Assembly (NCBI RefSeq): GCF_002443255.2
Contig: NW_019211454.1
Location: forward strand, 60,536,894 to 60,600,893
From: Varroa destructor
Lineage: Eukaryota; Arthropoda; Arachnida; Mesostigmata; Varroidae
Reading direction: 5' to 3'
Length of the DNA: 64,000 nucleotides
Part shown: positions 38,107 through 51,489 of the stretch, one piece after another
Numbering within the stretch: position 1 is the first letter of the stretch
Layout of the letters: each line of letters opens with the position of its first letter
Translations under genes and position numbers: made by a program
The notes under the pieces: generated by a model
The model's database searches: none
Seen by the model: the letters and a program-made list of their open reading frames with translations, nothing else
Told to the model about the DNA's origin: nothing

Positions 38107-40404
38107 CTTGTCATAAAAACTGCACAAAATTAAACGCTATTACGTTTATGTATTCGGCTGGACAAATATGTTGTCTGACGCACGACCTATAGGTTTTCAT
38201 ACAGCACCTGTTAGGATGCATTTGCTCGTAGTTAATCAAAATAATCTGATCTATATAGGACAAACGCTTTTGCCCGTGACAGATGCGTTAGCTTGTGAAA
38301 ATCGATGCTGCCATACGATCATACTAGATCTTACGTAAAATAGTTTCAGATAAACTGATTCACGCTCAGGAATCCTACGGTATTATAAGCGACCTGGATC
38401 TTTATAATTGAAACAGCACTAATGGGAATTCATTGGTTTGTTTACGCGACCGAATCGCCTCGTATACGTCTCTATACAGTATTAAACAATAGGAGACTAA
38501 CAAAAACCCTAGTTGTAGAGACGTATTATTATATAACTATTGTAGTTGTTGTTGTACTATTAGGATTGACGTCCGTTTAGTAGTGCCAGCAATGTTTGGA
38601 CAATCAGATATCTTACATAAGGTCTCGTATCCCCTATATGCCGACAGAAAGGACATTTCCATGTCAAACTGGGTATTTCTGGAATCTACACTCGATACAC
38701 GAAGGTCTTTGACAGGCAGCTGTCAGCACTTAGAATCGATTACATCCGGAGTCTAATCATTTTCGTATAATGAAAAATAAAGCAGAAACCGTCTACATGC
38801 CGATTTACGCCAATAAACATTCGCAGGAAGACACATCTACACATAGGCGTTAGATGTTCTATTGCAACCTAATATTGCAACTAATGTCCAAGTATTTGGG
38901 CTTATTAACGCTGCCAGTTTTTCTTAAATATGTCGGTTATGTGCTAAAGTTATATGACAACATCTTGTCTCAAAAGCCATATATTATATATAGGTCTTTT
39001 CGTCATTTCATTTGTACCGGGCTTTTGTGCTGTCTCGCTTACAGACCGTTGAAAACATGGCCTGAGCTAATCCATCAAGTAAAAACCTAATCAAGTGATA
39101 TAACAAATGTTTCGAGCGCGGATAATGACGTACGTAGTCATTTAGTAATTCTGGCTGTTGTGTACATTTGTACCCTCCGAAGTCGAGTACCTATGGGCAG
39201 CGCTTTGAGAACAATGGTCATTCGATCCCATAAAGAATAACTATTTCGAAAAATCAATGAGGCGTTGGCAATCGAAATTAGACAAGGATTACTAAAACAA
39301 TATTATGGAAGTGCTTTTGGAGGGACTAGTCGTCGAAAGTCACTTTCGTACCCTCTATATCAGGTACAGACTTATGCTCTTACAAGTTGAGTTCTGCTTC
39401 ATATACATCATGTACAGATATTTTGACGCCAAGGTATTGAAGCCTCGCAAACTAACCTAAATAAGCCTTGCATACCCTACCGCTAATGTACTCCATCTGA
39501 TCCACATTGTCCTACAGACAGTGTGCTTCTAGCGAAAGCATCAGCAAAAAAAAAAGACAACTAATGAATTACAGGAGAAGTCAACAACTTATTCTCCTTT
39601 CATGCATAGATCAATAGACAACGCTTCAGCATGCAGCTAACAATCTTTAATGTAGGAAGCTTTATTCTGTCGAAACAGCGAGGCCCCCGTGTCTTCATGG
39701 TAGCCGAGTAAATACTAGAATCGTTTCCACGTCAGCTCACGCACACGATTGTCCACAAGTTTTTAAAGCGCAAGGTCACTATGTATTAATTGTTTATTTG
39801 CTAGCATGATACTCCCTACTGTGACGACGTTAGTCAAACAGATATACGCGGTCGCAAAGAATCCTAGTGAATGAAGAGAATTTGTCACTATATACGCATG
39901 TGCGTAACATAAAAACCGATGTCGGCTTGTTTGCCCACACTCTAAGAAATGAGAAAATACTTAAGTCATCAAGACGATAATTTCTGCAAGTAGTCATCAG
40001 ACTTTTTGCAAGTTGTCCAAACATTTGCCCACGTCATTAAAGTTAAAGTTAACTCCCAGAAGTGACAGGAAATCGTAGGCGTATTCGTTTATTTAAACGT
40101 CCTAACAAATTGGGTAGACGAAACTCCCGCACCTTCACTTATGTTGAATGTTGAAGATAACTTGGTGTGTATCTACAAAGCGATAAGCGCAAATGTTTTG
40201 AACTCATAGTAGTCAGTAAACTTTACTCCTGCTCACTGATTGGATTATTATAATATTAGATCAATATGGTTTAATGCTGGTTGTACCAGTGAATAACCGA
40301 ACTATAAAAAGTGTTTTTTTCTAGCATTGCCTTTAGATCGGATAAGAGAGACGTTTTTGAAAAAAACCGCACGTCTTTAGCAAGGCAAATTGAGCGCGAC
40401 TTGA

Positions 40405-40413
40405 GCGCCACCT
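40405..40413 (-). promoter_or_regulatory. CTCF-like core motif (GCGCCACCT)
   Basis: Identical to the motif at 4736 and in the same orientation. No gene is nearby. Confidence 0.25.
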
Positions 40414-42646
40414 TGTACAGTTTTTTCGAAATATACAAATTTATTTCAGGAAAGATTAATTTACCATGTCTTTTGTAATTATTTTGAGCACCTTGCATGT
40501 TTTAACCTGCGAACACGTAGTAAGCTTGACCGTGAGAAACATTAGACATTGTGTATACTGTATCGGACGCTATCCAATTGCGGTTTAAAATTGCTTACTT
40601 GAAATCCTTGCAAAAACTATTTCGTGCTATATCCTATTACCTGGGTAGCTTAATCACTATTTGTTGAGATATATTATAAAGTCATCTGTGTCATCAGTCT
40701 AGTCCCATGTATTAAGTATTTAATTATTTATTTAATTATCTAATTTCACACATTCATGAACGATGAGATTTTAGTAGTCTATAACGTACTGGCCAATAAC
40801 TTTCAAAAATATTACTAAATCTTAGGTATAATCAGCTCCTAGCCAATTCAGTGGATGATTGCAGTCTATAAGGCTGTCTTTTGGAGAAGTTGTTCTTAGT
40901 TCAGCTCGCAGTAAAAAAAAATTCGGGGCACGCTATTTGACCAGAAACGACCACTGAATATTGACCGTGATAATTTATTTTTTAATTTTTCAGTTGCCTA
41001 GCTGCTCTAAAATTATTTAATATAGGAGGCAAAAGTATGGAAGAGTTAGGTCTAAACCAGGCTTAATTCGACTGATAACCAATAAAGCCCTGAAAGTGTA
41101 TATGTGATAGCCTATGTTTACATCTGTCTACGCCTTAGAGTTGATAGTGTTTGAAGAATCATCTTGAGGGCGTACTCTGCGAAAAAGAACTTAATATGTT
41201 GTTCCTAATACCTGAGACTTCAGGTTGAAGCTCACAATAATTTCAAGACCATCTCGTGTAGTGAAACGTCGTTAGCTGAAGGCGAAGGATTTCATAGTTG
41301 TACCTCCAAAGATCTGAATGTTCTAAAGTTTAACTTCATAAAGACCAATGGCTTTTCGTTCATTTGATGGCAGCATTGCCCATTAGCACCCACATTTACA
41401 CTAGACAAAAGCTGCCAACGCAATAAGACGTATTGGGCGCTCTTAACACGTCGATTTCCAAAACTAGAATGATATTTTAATTGATTCAGATTCGAATGAA
41501 CACAAGGTGTACACGAATGTTATAGTTCACTGAATACGACTGGCATCCCAGGTTGGGTCTGTCAAAAACCCAAACTGTTTTTTTGACAATTTGATATTGC
41601 ATTACTACGTGGAAAGCTTACAGAGATTTTACTTCATTTGCCGATATTACTAATTGCGATAATAATATAAATGGTTTTAATAATCTTATACAGTTATTAT
41701 GTAACGCATAAATATTAGTACAGCAACGGCTATAAAAGTTGCAACTTGATGTTTAGGCCGACGGCCTCAACGGCTGGTAACAAAACCAATTATTCTATTG
41801 GTAACTTTCTAAAATATATGTTCTTCTCTTTTTCACCTGCTAGGCTGCTGATCAAAAGACGCACTGACCTTTCTTGTATCGTTACGCCATTACTGTTAGA
41901 AATACAAATGCAATCTAAGATGTACGTTACCTGAATTAAGCCTATAAGCTAATTATAGGGCCTTGAGGTTGGAACGGTTGTCGTTCTACCAGGCTGCTCG
42001 AAAAAGCCCCAATGGGAACCGAGTGACGACCCGCTAACTGACAAAGTAGGGGCTGCTGGCAACCGATACAGAAATATTATGAGCTGCTCTCTCGATGACA
42101 AATCCGTGGATGTAGAATGTGGCAGAAAAAAGTCAACGAAATTGCAGATGTTTCTCAATACACTCGCACATATTACATTCACTTTATACTATATATAATA
42201 TAACAGGAGTATTTATATACCCGCTTGAAAGGCTGTATTTCATCCTGTTTTTGAGTTTGAAGGACCTGTTGTCCTGTTTGTTATCATGTGACCCTTATAC
42301 AACTTCCAGCAGTTTACGAGACTGTCCTGGCCCAAAGACGGAACACGGCCAATGTGATTCAAGCACATGTGATTGCAAACCTGTTTCTTTATCCTCGTAG
42401 ATTACCAGTATGAAAAGAGTTGTACGTTTTGCCCATACGGAACGCTGTCTGCCGATGCCTAGTTGTGACCGATATCGCACTGGTAAAGTGTCCTACACAA
42501 TGCAATATATGGGTATATACAGTTAGGTATCTCTTATTTTGAGTTTGTCAATATCATTCCTTGCAGTAGCTATTGTATTTGTAAATAGCCACATTTTTCA
42601 TGCGTTTTAAGGAAGCGTATTCCTCGTTTTAGATAAAATACCCGAT

Positions 42647-42704
42647 ATGTCTGGTATCGGCGTTCAAAGGGACGATTTACGACAGCTTCTTCTTTCCCGA
42701 AAAG
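42647..42704 (+). CDS. Candidate gene B, exon 1 of 3
   Basis: ATG in a GC-enriched island opens MSGIGVQRDDLRQLLLSRK and ends in phase 1 at donor AAAAG|GTAAGC. An acceptor-like tattcctcgttttag lies just upstream at 42632, so a leader exon is possible. The same stretch is also open in another frame (IKYPICLVSAFKGTIYDSFF), which weakens the choice of frame. No homologue is recognised. Confidence 0.25.
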
Positions 42705-42802
42705 GTAAGCATATCATCGTATCGGCAGCCGTGTAAACATTGAGCTAGCTAAATAGCAGCTTCTCTTCTCTTTCCTCGTTAGTTTTCGCGTTTAGTTCAC
42801 AG

Positions 42803-42992
42803 TTCGTTGTCTACGAGGATCAGTTTGTAAGAGTAGAAGCTTCAACCGCATCAGTAGCAAAAGCAGTAGCCCCCCGAAGTATGATTCCGTCGCGTTCAGG
42901 CGCCAAGGCACCGGGCTTCCGCCTGACTTGATAACGGTTCGATGTTATAAAACCGCCAAGTGTGCTACGTGTTGCAAGTCTAGTTCAATTAG
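42803..42992 (+). CDS. Candidate gene B, exon 2 of 3
   Basis: The acceptor is tttagttcacag|TT after a 98-bp intron. The frame joined from exon 1 stays open for 62 codons up to donor CAATTAG|GTAAGC. It is rich in Ser, Arg, Lys and Cys (PPKYDSVAFRRQG, then VRCYKTAKCATCC). Two alternative acceptors upstream and a second open frame (FVVYEDQFVRVEASTASVAK, stopping near 42930) mean that the reading is not certain. Confidence 0.25.
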
Positions 42993-43049
42993 GTAAGCGT
43001 GGCTTTTGCTGAATGCAAAAAATCTTTTTTTCCCCATTCGAGTTCAAAG

Positions 43050-43176
43050 CGCAATCTTCACCACGCTGCTACTACGAGTGCCACTGCTGCCCGAAGTAGG
43101 CGGACTTTCGAACCTTGATTTTGACTTTGTTTTGGCTTTGGTATTTCTGGCCCCTTTTCTAACCATTTTCTTTTAG
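43050..43176 (+). CDS. Candidate gene B, exon 3 of 3 (hydrophobic C-terminal tail)
   Basis: After a 57-bp intron with a strong pyrimidine tract, the in-phase frame reads AIFTTLLLRVPLLPEVGGL and then FDFVLALVFLAPFLTIFF to TAG. The last 18 residues form a membrane-length hydrophobic segment, as in tail-anchored proteins. The joined product would be 124 residues. On the opposite strand an ORF starting MVRKGARNTKAKTKSKSRF overlaps this exon with a very good start context, so the true strand needs transcript data. Confidence 0.25.
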
Positions 43177-46100
43177 AAAGGAAAGGTCCCCTTTATGCAG
43201 GGGAACCCAAGCAGACCTATGGGACATATAGGGCAGCTCGAAGCGTTTCAGTAGAAAGCAGAAGCTATAGGGCTATGGAATCGATCGCTAGCCGTTATTT
43301 TGTCTATTTATTTGTTTATTTTGTCGCAGACAGTCGATAACGTTAGTGGTTTTGACACTTATAAAAAGTACCAATGGTTCTTCCATGGTGCACTATAAAG
43401 CTTTCTATGTTGCAACGTTACTGCGTGCCATTCCTCTCACGTAAGCAGATCCCTATAGCAACATTTGTAACCATAGGCATGGGGGTAAGGTCATCGTGAA
43501 AGTGTACCCCAGTTAAGCTCGGGTTGGTCTTGGCTGTTATCATTCAAGAATGGGTTAACATCTATGCTAGTAAACAAAGTAATAACTTTCACTCTGCGCT
43601 CCATATCAAAGTCGTACTAACTAAAAGCCATAAACTCTATTATTCAATCGCAGGTCGGTAGAACATTTGATGAGATCCAAAGTGAGTCTAACGGAGTTGG
43701 CCAGGCTAGGTAATTTTAACAGACATTGCTAGTAATGCAGGGCACCTGACCCTAGGGAAGCTTATGTTCGATGTAATTTTCAGTCGAGCCCTGGCTTGTT
43801 TCTTGCGACAGCTTATATAAGCGATACGAAATCGCTAATTCGAGACGATCAGGCTTAACTCATAAGTTTATGTCACAATTATTCTTAGAACGTTGCTCAA
43901 GCAGAATCATCATGAAGAAACAAGTTTTTCTGCATTCTCGATTTGCTGTGTGCAGCTTCCTACTGTTCAATTTGATACACAGCGTGCTAGAAATAAGTTT
44001 AATATCGAAACAAGACAACAATGCGGTTGTAGTTATCAAGATGTTGTTACGACACAATTATATCGCTACGAGATTCTACCGAGGACTATTTAGCTGAGAC
44101 TTTCGGCAGCCTTGAGCAGCAATCGACCTACCTATAGTAAGGTGACGTGATAGGCTGGCATTTATAATTTATGAAGGCCTTCCCTATCTATTATACCAGC
44201 TCCTTGAAAGAACTTCTGGGAGGGAGCTGTAGGCACACCTTTTTCGTAATTCTTATAATTTATATTGTCTCGTGTCATAAGGCCAACTTTTTCAGGCTTA
44301 TCTCTTGCACGTATACAAATGGCAATGTGTGCGCGTGATTCTCAGATCCGTACCAAAGTACTTAAACATAATGAATTTGGACTTCGGTGCATTCTATGCC
44401 CTGAATAACATTTATATACAGCCGCCGTCTCCGATTGCAGTAATAAACCTCTGAAGTGCAATATAAAAAATCATCTAGTTCAAGAAACAATCCTAGCCCT
44501 TCTTTGTCCATTTGAGATGCAGGGTCCATTTGCCTAGTGGGAAACAGCATCACCTATTTCATACGTACTAATTTTTTCTGCTTGAAATACATAAAAAATC
44601 TTCGTTAAATTTTAAAACTCGAATGTATCTGCGCTCACTCATAACTAGGATTCTGAAGGGTTTGAAAATGTGGTCCGTGTACTTAGCGCGAATAGACAAT
44701 CTGGTTGTAATAGTGTTTACGAAAAGGACGACATTAGTCTTACCACGTTAACGGTAAACGTGCCTGAAGAGTCGTCCTAACGGGCTGCCTTGTAAAATCA
44801 TCAAACGTCAACATTACAATTTATTATTGCGCCAACACTGAGATTTACAAAGAAGACACCTACAGAAATCAAAATCCACTGGTTCAATTTTCCTGTGATT
44901 CACGTTCGCTCCTCTTATATTGTCCTAAATGTCTATGATGATTATTCTTCTTTTTTTGCTTCGTTCTGAAGTCAAACTGTGAAATAAGTCTCTACAACAG
45001 CAGCAGCAGCAACAACAAAACCGTATTTTGGTCGACGGTAGTGAAGCACATCGCCTAATAAACGGAAAACTACCAATAAACACGTTGCGGGCTACTATAA
45101 ATAAAAACAGAGACACATTACAAAAATGTCCTACGTAATTCCTTATGCCTGCTAATTTATATAATTTCATTAAATTTTCCGGCTTCGGCGAACAAGAAGG
45201 CATAGTACTTGCATTCATATGCGATGAAAAAAAAAATCGAATATTTAACTTTTGCTTAAGTCAACGGAAGGACCCTGAGTACCTCTTACGAAACAGTATA
45301 TTCAAATTGGATTTAGGGCTGCTATGGGTAACTAAAAAGACTATGTGCCAACTCTCGTCTAACGGCCTTAAACTGACCGTTAGCAAGATAGATTATTCTT
45401 GGTAAAGAGTTTCAGATTCATATTAAATTGCTAGCTCTGCAAATATTATGTGTGAGGACCATATATTTGAACGTAAATTATCGTGGGCTTCCCTAGCTTC
45501 TATTTTGTCAGGGACAGAAATGTTGTCTCTGAGAAAAGCCTTACGTATGGTGGAGGTGAAACTCGTACTGTCTCATTCGGAGATTGATAAGGCTACCGGT
45601 TTGATCTTTTAATTAACGTTCAGTGAAGTTTCGAAAGTCATTCATGTGACCTTTTCTCTGCAAATGCTCCGGATGTACTTTTTTTTTACTATATAGGCAC
45701 GATTCTTTTATAGTCTAGCTTGTAAATGTATACTAAACTAAAACTGAAATCAATAAAATAAGCTGCACTGATGATACAATAAATGCATTAAAGTTATTGA
45801 ACGCAAAACCATTAATTATATTTTTAGTGATTTTTTTGTGCGTTACCTAAAATACGTTTCTCTCAATAACCCCATGTTGCCAGCTTCAACTTGTCTCGCA
45901 AGTTTTTGTTAGATGAAGGGCAAACGAAAACATGTGCGAACAGAAATATGTCTATATCAGCATTCAGTATACTACAATGTATAATTTGCTTAATATATAT
46001 ATATATATATTAGGTTTAGAATAAATAGCTCTATAATAATATTAATTTTAAATATTAAACAACAAAGTATTCAGGTATTTATATTAGTTAGTGTATGTAT

Positions 46101-48692
46101 AGGCAAATTGCACCTGAGAATAAATAAGTGCATTCAACTACATTAAAGACAATTCTGACGATAGTGTTTTCCATATAGGATTACAAATCGGAGGCCTCCT
46201 ATTGAGTTAATTTATTATCCCATAAATTTAGATAAACGGATGTGGCATTTGATCAAAAATCGCGCTTCTGCAAATCGCTTTGGAAGCTAACTTCATAGGG
46301 CTTCGTGAGTGTGCCGTTGAAATTATCGATGATCTTTTTTTGGGTGTCCAACACTAGGGCAGGCCAGTTTGGTGTTTTTCAATTTACACACCTTTAAGCG
46401 AAATGGATGAGGGCAAAATGTTTGCCTATTTTTCGTTTGCTGTGAGCTAGAGCAAGGTAATTTACGACCTTCTGTAAGGTACTTGGGCATTATATACGCA
46501 AACCTACGCAATAGGTCAGCTATAATCGTAGTAAATCAATCGAAGAAGTAGACAGAGCGCAACTGTATACGTACTGTTTTGTCCAGAATAAGGACGCTAA
46601 GAAGACGAGCAAAGAATGTTCCGATAACATAGTGCATTTTTATAAACCTCTTGGTAAACTTCTACTAGGACAGCAGATAAAGCGAATATTAACCACAGTC
46701 ATACGATCTGACCGTGAACATATTATTGTAGACTCTATATTTATGTATATTTAAAAAAAAAAACACACCGATAGATTTAAATCAGCTTTTAAATTTTAAT
46801 CCTCAAAGCAGCAGTGCAGAACGTGCTTTCGTTTGGTGGCTTCACCTCGATTGTCTAATCAGCTTTTTCCCACCACGTTCGTTTCCGCAAGTTCGTCTCG
46901 GATCAAAAGTGTCATATCAGGACATTTGCAGAAAGCACCTTCTGTTTATTTTTCCGATTTACGTTTAATATTATCTCTGCACACAGGTGTTTGATTTGGC
47001 AGTTGCCTAATTTGCATCATCCAGTTACCTGAGTTCTGCACGGCCTAACCGCAAAGATTTTTGATCACCCACAGATTTAAACTTAGTCTACCAAATTGAT
47101 ACGCATTCTTCTAGTAACAAGTTCATTTTCTATGTTTAACTTATAGTATATATTAAATATCTACCCGTCTAACTGTTTCACTGAAGGATTTAACTGATAA
47201 CAGCTTGCTTACGCGAAATGTACGATAACTCATCTTGCTAGGTACCTGATAATAGGAAAATAACATATCGTTGGTTAGGCCCATTATGCCGAGTTCTCGA
47301 ATTATGTATATTCTAAAATCGAGCTACCAACATTATTTTCATGCGGATAGGAGTTTCCTATAGTTAGTCCTTAGCAAAGGCTGAACGTTTAATAAAAAAG
47401 AAGACAAGTCAATCCTGTGTAAATGTTAATCCCTGAACGAATAGTTTCTAGATAGCCACCTTAAAACCATAGCAGGAACAAACAATCAAGAAGCATGCTT
47501 TTGTGTTTGTTAATCTACTACTTTTACCTTTTAAACAAACGACCAGGTTCCATCTGGAACGATTTGCTTCAAAATTTGTTTATTACGTAAAGCTAATTTT
47601 TATAAAATTTTCTAGTATACCATAGAAGAAGAGAAAAGCATTAGGAATTACGAGTGGTTGATTCTGTACATTGATGTGGCCATCTAGCTCCAAAATAAAT
47701 ACAAACCAACTGGCAATATGTACTTTCTGCTCGAAAACAATAGCTATTCATAATAAAAATTGAATTATAAATTTTCCGGCCGTCTCAATAAAATATTCTC
47801 CGTGAACCTTCCACTTCTCATGGAAATCTTCTTTCAGTTTAAGAACGTAATTTCGACCATCGATTTTGGGGTAACCGCGGAAGCTTTCAATCTCGGTGAG
47901 AGCTTGAAGATATAGTGTACCGACTAATCTCCTCAGTCTTATTTTAAATACAAACCTACTACTTCCGCTATGTTCTTCTTTCTTTCCTTTTTTTTTTTCA
48001 GTATCTTCGGAAAGTTCATTTTAGTTGGTGTGTGATACACTGGGGGGTCTGCAGTGTAGATCCTCAATTAGGGCACTACAAGAGCCATCTAGGTGCTCAG
48101 GTTTTCAGTTGAAACTTGCAGGGAGCCTACCTCATCGTAACACCTGCCTGGAATAAATGGAAAAGTGTGGCGTTTATGCTTAATAGCTATATATTATAAA
48201 TTCTCTTTGAGTCCGTTGAGCGTCCCTTGTGAATTATAATTTACATATGTTTTATAAAAGACTGTTGAGAAAACTACCCTAGCCAACAGCTCATTGACTG
48301 TGACATAAAAACATAGTATGCGTAGGCAGTATATCGTTGTTTACATAAAGCGTCAAGCGAAACTCTGCGACGAGTTAATTTAATATCAGCTTTTATTATT
48401 TTGCTTTTGGAGAAGTCGACCCGTACCTATGGATTCCGGTTATAGTAGACGACTACCTTCTTACGGATATAAAGTTTTGGTTTATAGAAACTTTACCTGT
48501 AATATCTTGACAATCGAATCCTTTTTGTGCAAGCATTTTCTATATTCATTTCTTCACAGCAATCGCGTGTTGTACGTGTTATTTTTTTAAGGCTACAGTT
48601 AAGTGAAAGTACGACAAACATATATGGCAAAGCTCAGTGTGTAGCAATTCTCTTACAGCTGGCTCTATACAACGCGCTTCCTCCAAATTAAA
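43177..48692. other. Intergenic region, no gene recognised
   Basis: The ORF at 45145-45405 (FIKFSGFGEQEGIVLAFICD and onward) reads somewhat like protein but has no splice support or family. A (CAG/CAA)n patch lies near 45000 and a (TA)n tract at 45992-46011. The rest is AT-rich. Confidence 0.5.
45992..46011. repeat. (TA)n microsatellite
   Basis: About ten uninterrupted AT units. Confidence 0.95.
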
Positions 48693-48892
48693 AGGTAAGG
48701 TCGATGGGGGTTCCTTTTTGAGAGGATGTAGATTATCTACCTGCTGAATCTGTTTGCAGCCCCTGAATCAAAGCGGCTGTGGCTAGAGCCCCTCTGTCCG
48801 CTAAGCGTAATTGTGCGATTGACGATAACACTACAAATTCGTCATTTACTCTAACTTCCCGACGTTAGTTTCCCAAGACGCCGAAACGGCGG

Positions 48893-48930
48893 ATGCGACG
48901 AGTTCGAGGTGCTGCGAGCAGTCTGCTTAG
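48893..48930 (+). CDS. Candidate gene C, coding exon 1 of 3 (presequence-like start)
   Basis: ATG 48893 opens MRRVRGAASSLL and ends two bases into a codon at the strong donor CTTAG|GTAAGC. An in-frame TAG lies upstream, so this is the first possible ATG. The 5' flank is GC-rich and itself bounded by an acceptor at 48759 (gctgaatctgtttgcag) and an earlier donor AAAAG|GTAAGG at 48694, which suggests a two-part leader with a 65-bp intron. Arg, Ser and Leu with no acidic residue resemble a mitochondrial targeting presequence. Confidence 0.33.
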
Positions 48931-50229
48931 GTAAGCAGGCGGCCTGAAATTCATTCTCTGGATATTTTAATTAATTCCTGTGGAAAATCTTGCGTAAATT
49001 ATACTCAGTATCTATTTTGATTTGCAATAGTTCAAGTATTCTGTATGTTCATAAACAAATGTAACTTCATGGATGTCCTAGAAGAAACTTAGCTCGATGG
49101 CTCTCAGGTGCAGAGTTATGAAGTTAGTAAAGAACTGACAAGTTCACTTTTACGCAAATACTGCCTTTGTTTGGTAATATATTATCTACCGAAACGTCAA
49201 TGAAATATTGCACTACTTGGAGCCTTTGAAAACGTTCGCCTTTGCTACACCTACGTGAGCTTATAATTGCCTGAAGTATAAATAGTTCAGTTAATTCACG
49301 TTCAGGTTCATTTCATAGTTCAGATTCACTTACCACAATGTTGTCTGACCTTACAGTGCTTGTCCTGCCCCTTCCCGCTTATTCGTACAATGAATATTAA
49401 TCGCACAGAGGTTAGTCTAAAAAAAGTAAGGTTCCTCGCATCTAATAAACTGTGCCAAGTGTCCTACTTAAATAAAAACAGTTGTGTTTGTATAACAAAT
49501 AAACTTGTTTATTTCGATAACCATTCATGCAGTACATATACGCAAAACAGTTTCACAATAAGCTAAACCGCCTTTACCTTGCGTTCCTTCATTGAGCCTG
49601 TCTCTGTTGATGAGCACGTGTGCTTGTATGTGTGTATTCTTTTCTCGATTGCTCATTTTCGCTATATATTTATATGGATCTGTATGACTTCTATTATTTT
49701 ACACATATAATATAATGCAACTCAAGATGACCACATACCAGTCAAGTCTGTCGGCCTTGATCTCATCTCTGCCATTTGTTTCCTGTATTCATCTCGCTGT
49801 TGGTTATTATCTTGAACATGCCAGGCACGCACCGCAGTTCGTGCCTCTGTTGTAACTTAGCTCTCCGACAGCGAGAACGACGCGTGGCTAATCGCCGAGA
49901 TATCGATAGCGTACTATCAATATATGTGATATGGGGCATCGAGTTCGGCTTCCTAGCTATCTCCTGCACCCTATCGCCAGCTAGCGGGTGGTTGTTCTCG
50001 ACGTTTTGCTCTTGCCTTTTTTATAATTTTGTGTCCTTGCCGTAGCGTCTGCCATCGATTCCATTGCAATCAATGTCACACGAGAAATGGCGTACAAATC
50101 ATCAGCGCGCGTCCCTTGCCCGTATTATGTCTACTATGATGCCCACACAAGCAACATATGGAATTTCGCCCTTCAAAAAAAAAGATTGTTTCTTTTCAAA
50201 GTTCTTTGCATTTTTATAACCTTCAATAG

Positions 50230-50380
50230 GCCAAAATATCCGTCGCCATGGTCATGCTGGTCGTTGGCTAGCTCACGGAGGATAGATTCAGTGCAGGAGC
50301 GTCACATGACAAATTCTCATTCAATGAATCCAATGAAGGCAGATAACAACTCAAGCTTACTCTTGAACAAGAAACCAATC
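50230..50380 (+). CDS. Candidate exon with strong splice sites, product unknown
   Basis: The acceptor ttgcatttttataaccttcaatag and donor CCAATC|GTAAGT flank 151 bp open in one frame only (PKYPSPWSCWSLASSRRIDS, then ERHMTNSHSMNPMKADNN and LLLNKKPI). The entry phase fits exon 1 of candidate gene C (48930), but the exit phase does not fit 50961 in its open frame. Confidence 0.22.
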
Positions 50381-50960
50381 GTAAGTGGTTATAATGTAAT
50401 GCTAACAAGCGTTTTTGCTGAATACCTCTCCATTTTTAAGCACAATATATATGTAGCCTTCTTTTTTCATTTCTTTATTCGATCCTTCATTTCTAATATG
50501 AAACATTGAAGGAGTACCTTATTCCTCATAAATTTTTACATCGAAGCAAGCACAATTAGAGTTTTCCATTGGCTAAAATTTTCAACGGTTCATAGCACAG
50601 CACAAAACGTTATTATGATTCATACATAATGAATACATAAATTGAATTTATACTATAATGTATTTGCACGCGTCTATACCTTATCTTATACTCGTATAAT
50701 ATTTAATTAAATATGTACATACATTTTCACTGTTCCTTTGATTCTTTGTTTTTATTATTCCAAATTATATAAGCCATACGCCCCTAACATGTAACACGAT
50801 TGACTATAACAATATTATTAACATTCTTCTGGTATTCTATATTTATATACGGATAGATAGAGTAACGGCGACATACAGCACGCTTTTTCCTTATTGTTAA
50901 GTACCAAGTTTGGTTTACTTAATAATATTAGGTGTACTTCATTTTTAACTTATTTTATAG

Positions 50961-51073
50961 ATTAACTACCTCTTTGCCCAAAAGCCGAACCCAACCGTTC
51001 GCACCGACACGAAAAGCGGTACGTGACAGCTTTTATGGACAAAAATCGAATCCACCATTGATGACGGATAATG
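50961..51073 (+). CDS. Candidate gene C, coding exon 2 of 3
   Basis: The acceptor tttttaacttattttatag|A is followed by an open frame in phase with exon 1 (AG+A = Arg). It reads LTTSLPKSRTQPFAPTRKAV and then RDSFYGQKSNPPLMTDN, ending one base into a codon at donor AATG|GTAAGA. The 151-bp candidate exon at 50230-50380 lies in the intron and would break this frame, so it would be an alternative or unrelated exon. No family is recognised. Confidence 0.33.
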
Positions 51074-51489
51074 GTAAGAACACTAATTATAGTACCAATA
51101 AAGATGGCGAAGTAAATTAGTTTTTCCTATGCCTCATTTAATACGCGTGCTGAAGTTCTTTCCCTCTTGTGTGAACTGTGTGCCGCTGCCAGCGTTATTG
51201 TTGAGGTTTGTCTGACACGAGAGGTCTGGGGCAATATAGCGCGCGGGCGAAACTCGCTTGTTCAGAGACACTAGATAATTATTAAGTCTCATAACAATTA
51301 CTGTTACAATCCTCATTAGGTACAAGATACACGAATCAGATGATTGAAGTTCTCGGGCAATCTGTTAACTTCCTTTTATTTTTCAACTTGTTTCGACTAC
51401 TGCGATTTGCTTGAATGTTATTATGGATATGCTATTTTATAAGCTAGATGTCATATTGCACTCGGTGGACCGCTGCCGTGCTGTTTCAG

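Larger units (their letters stand above)
36607..42632. other. Intergenic region, no gene recognised
   Basis: AT-rich throughout. It contains a (GCTA)4 repeat at 38091-38106 and a CTCF-like core at 40405-40413. The ORF at 42119-42400 ends in a Cys-rich stretch (CPGPKTEHGQCDSSTCDCKP) that resembles a small secreted module but lacks a supported exon structure. Donor-like GTAAGT sites near 37821 and 37970 have no open frame leading into them. Confidence 0.5.

Noticed and set aside
42119..42400. ORF ending in a Cys-rich stretch, considered as an EGF- or TSP-like module
   Set aside because: Cysteine spacing fits neither module, the upstream part is low-complexity and no splice sites frame it.
44925..45218. 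Minus-strand frame with a run of eight Cys
   Set aside because: The poly-Cys is the reverse reading of a CAG/CAA repeat near 45000, so this is a repeat artefact.
49333..49419. Plausible splice-bounded exons on both strands at the same place
   Set aside because: Both strands give equally good signals over less than 30 codons, a useful reminder of how often such sites arise by chance; neither has a partner.
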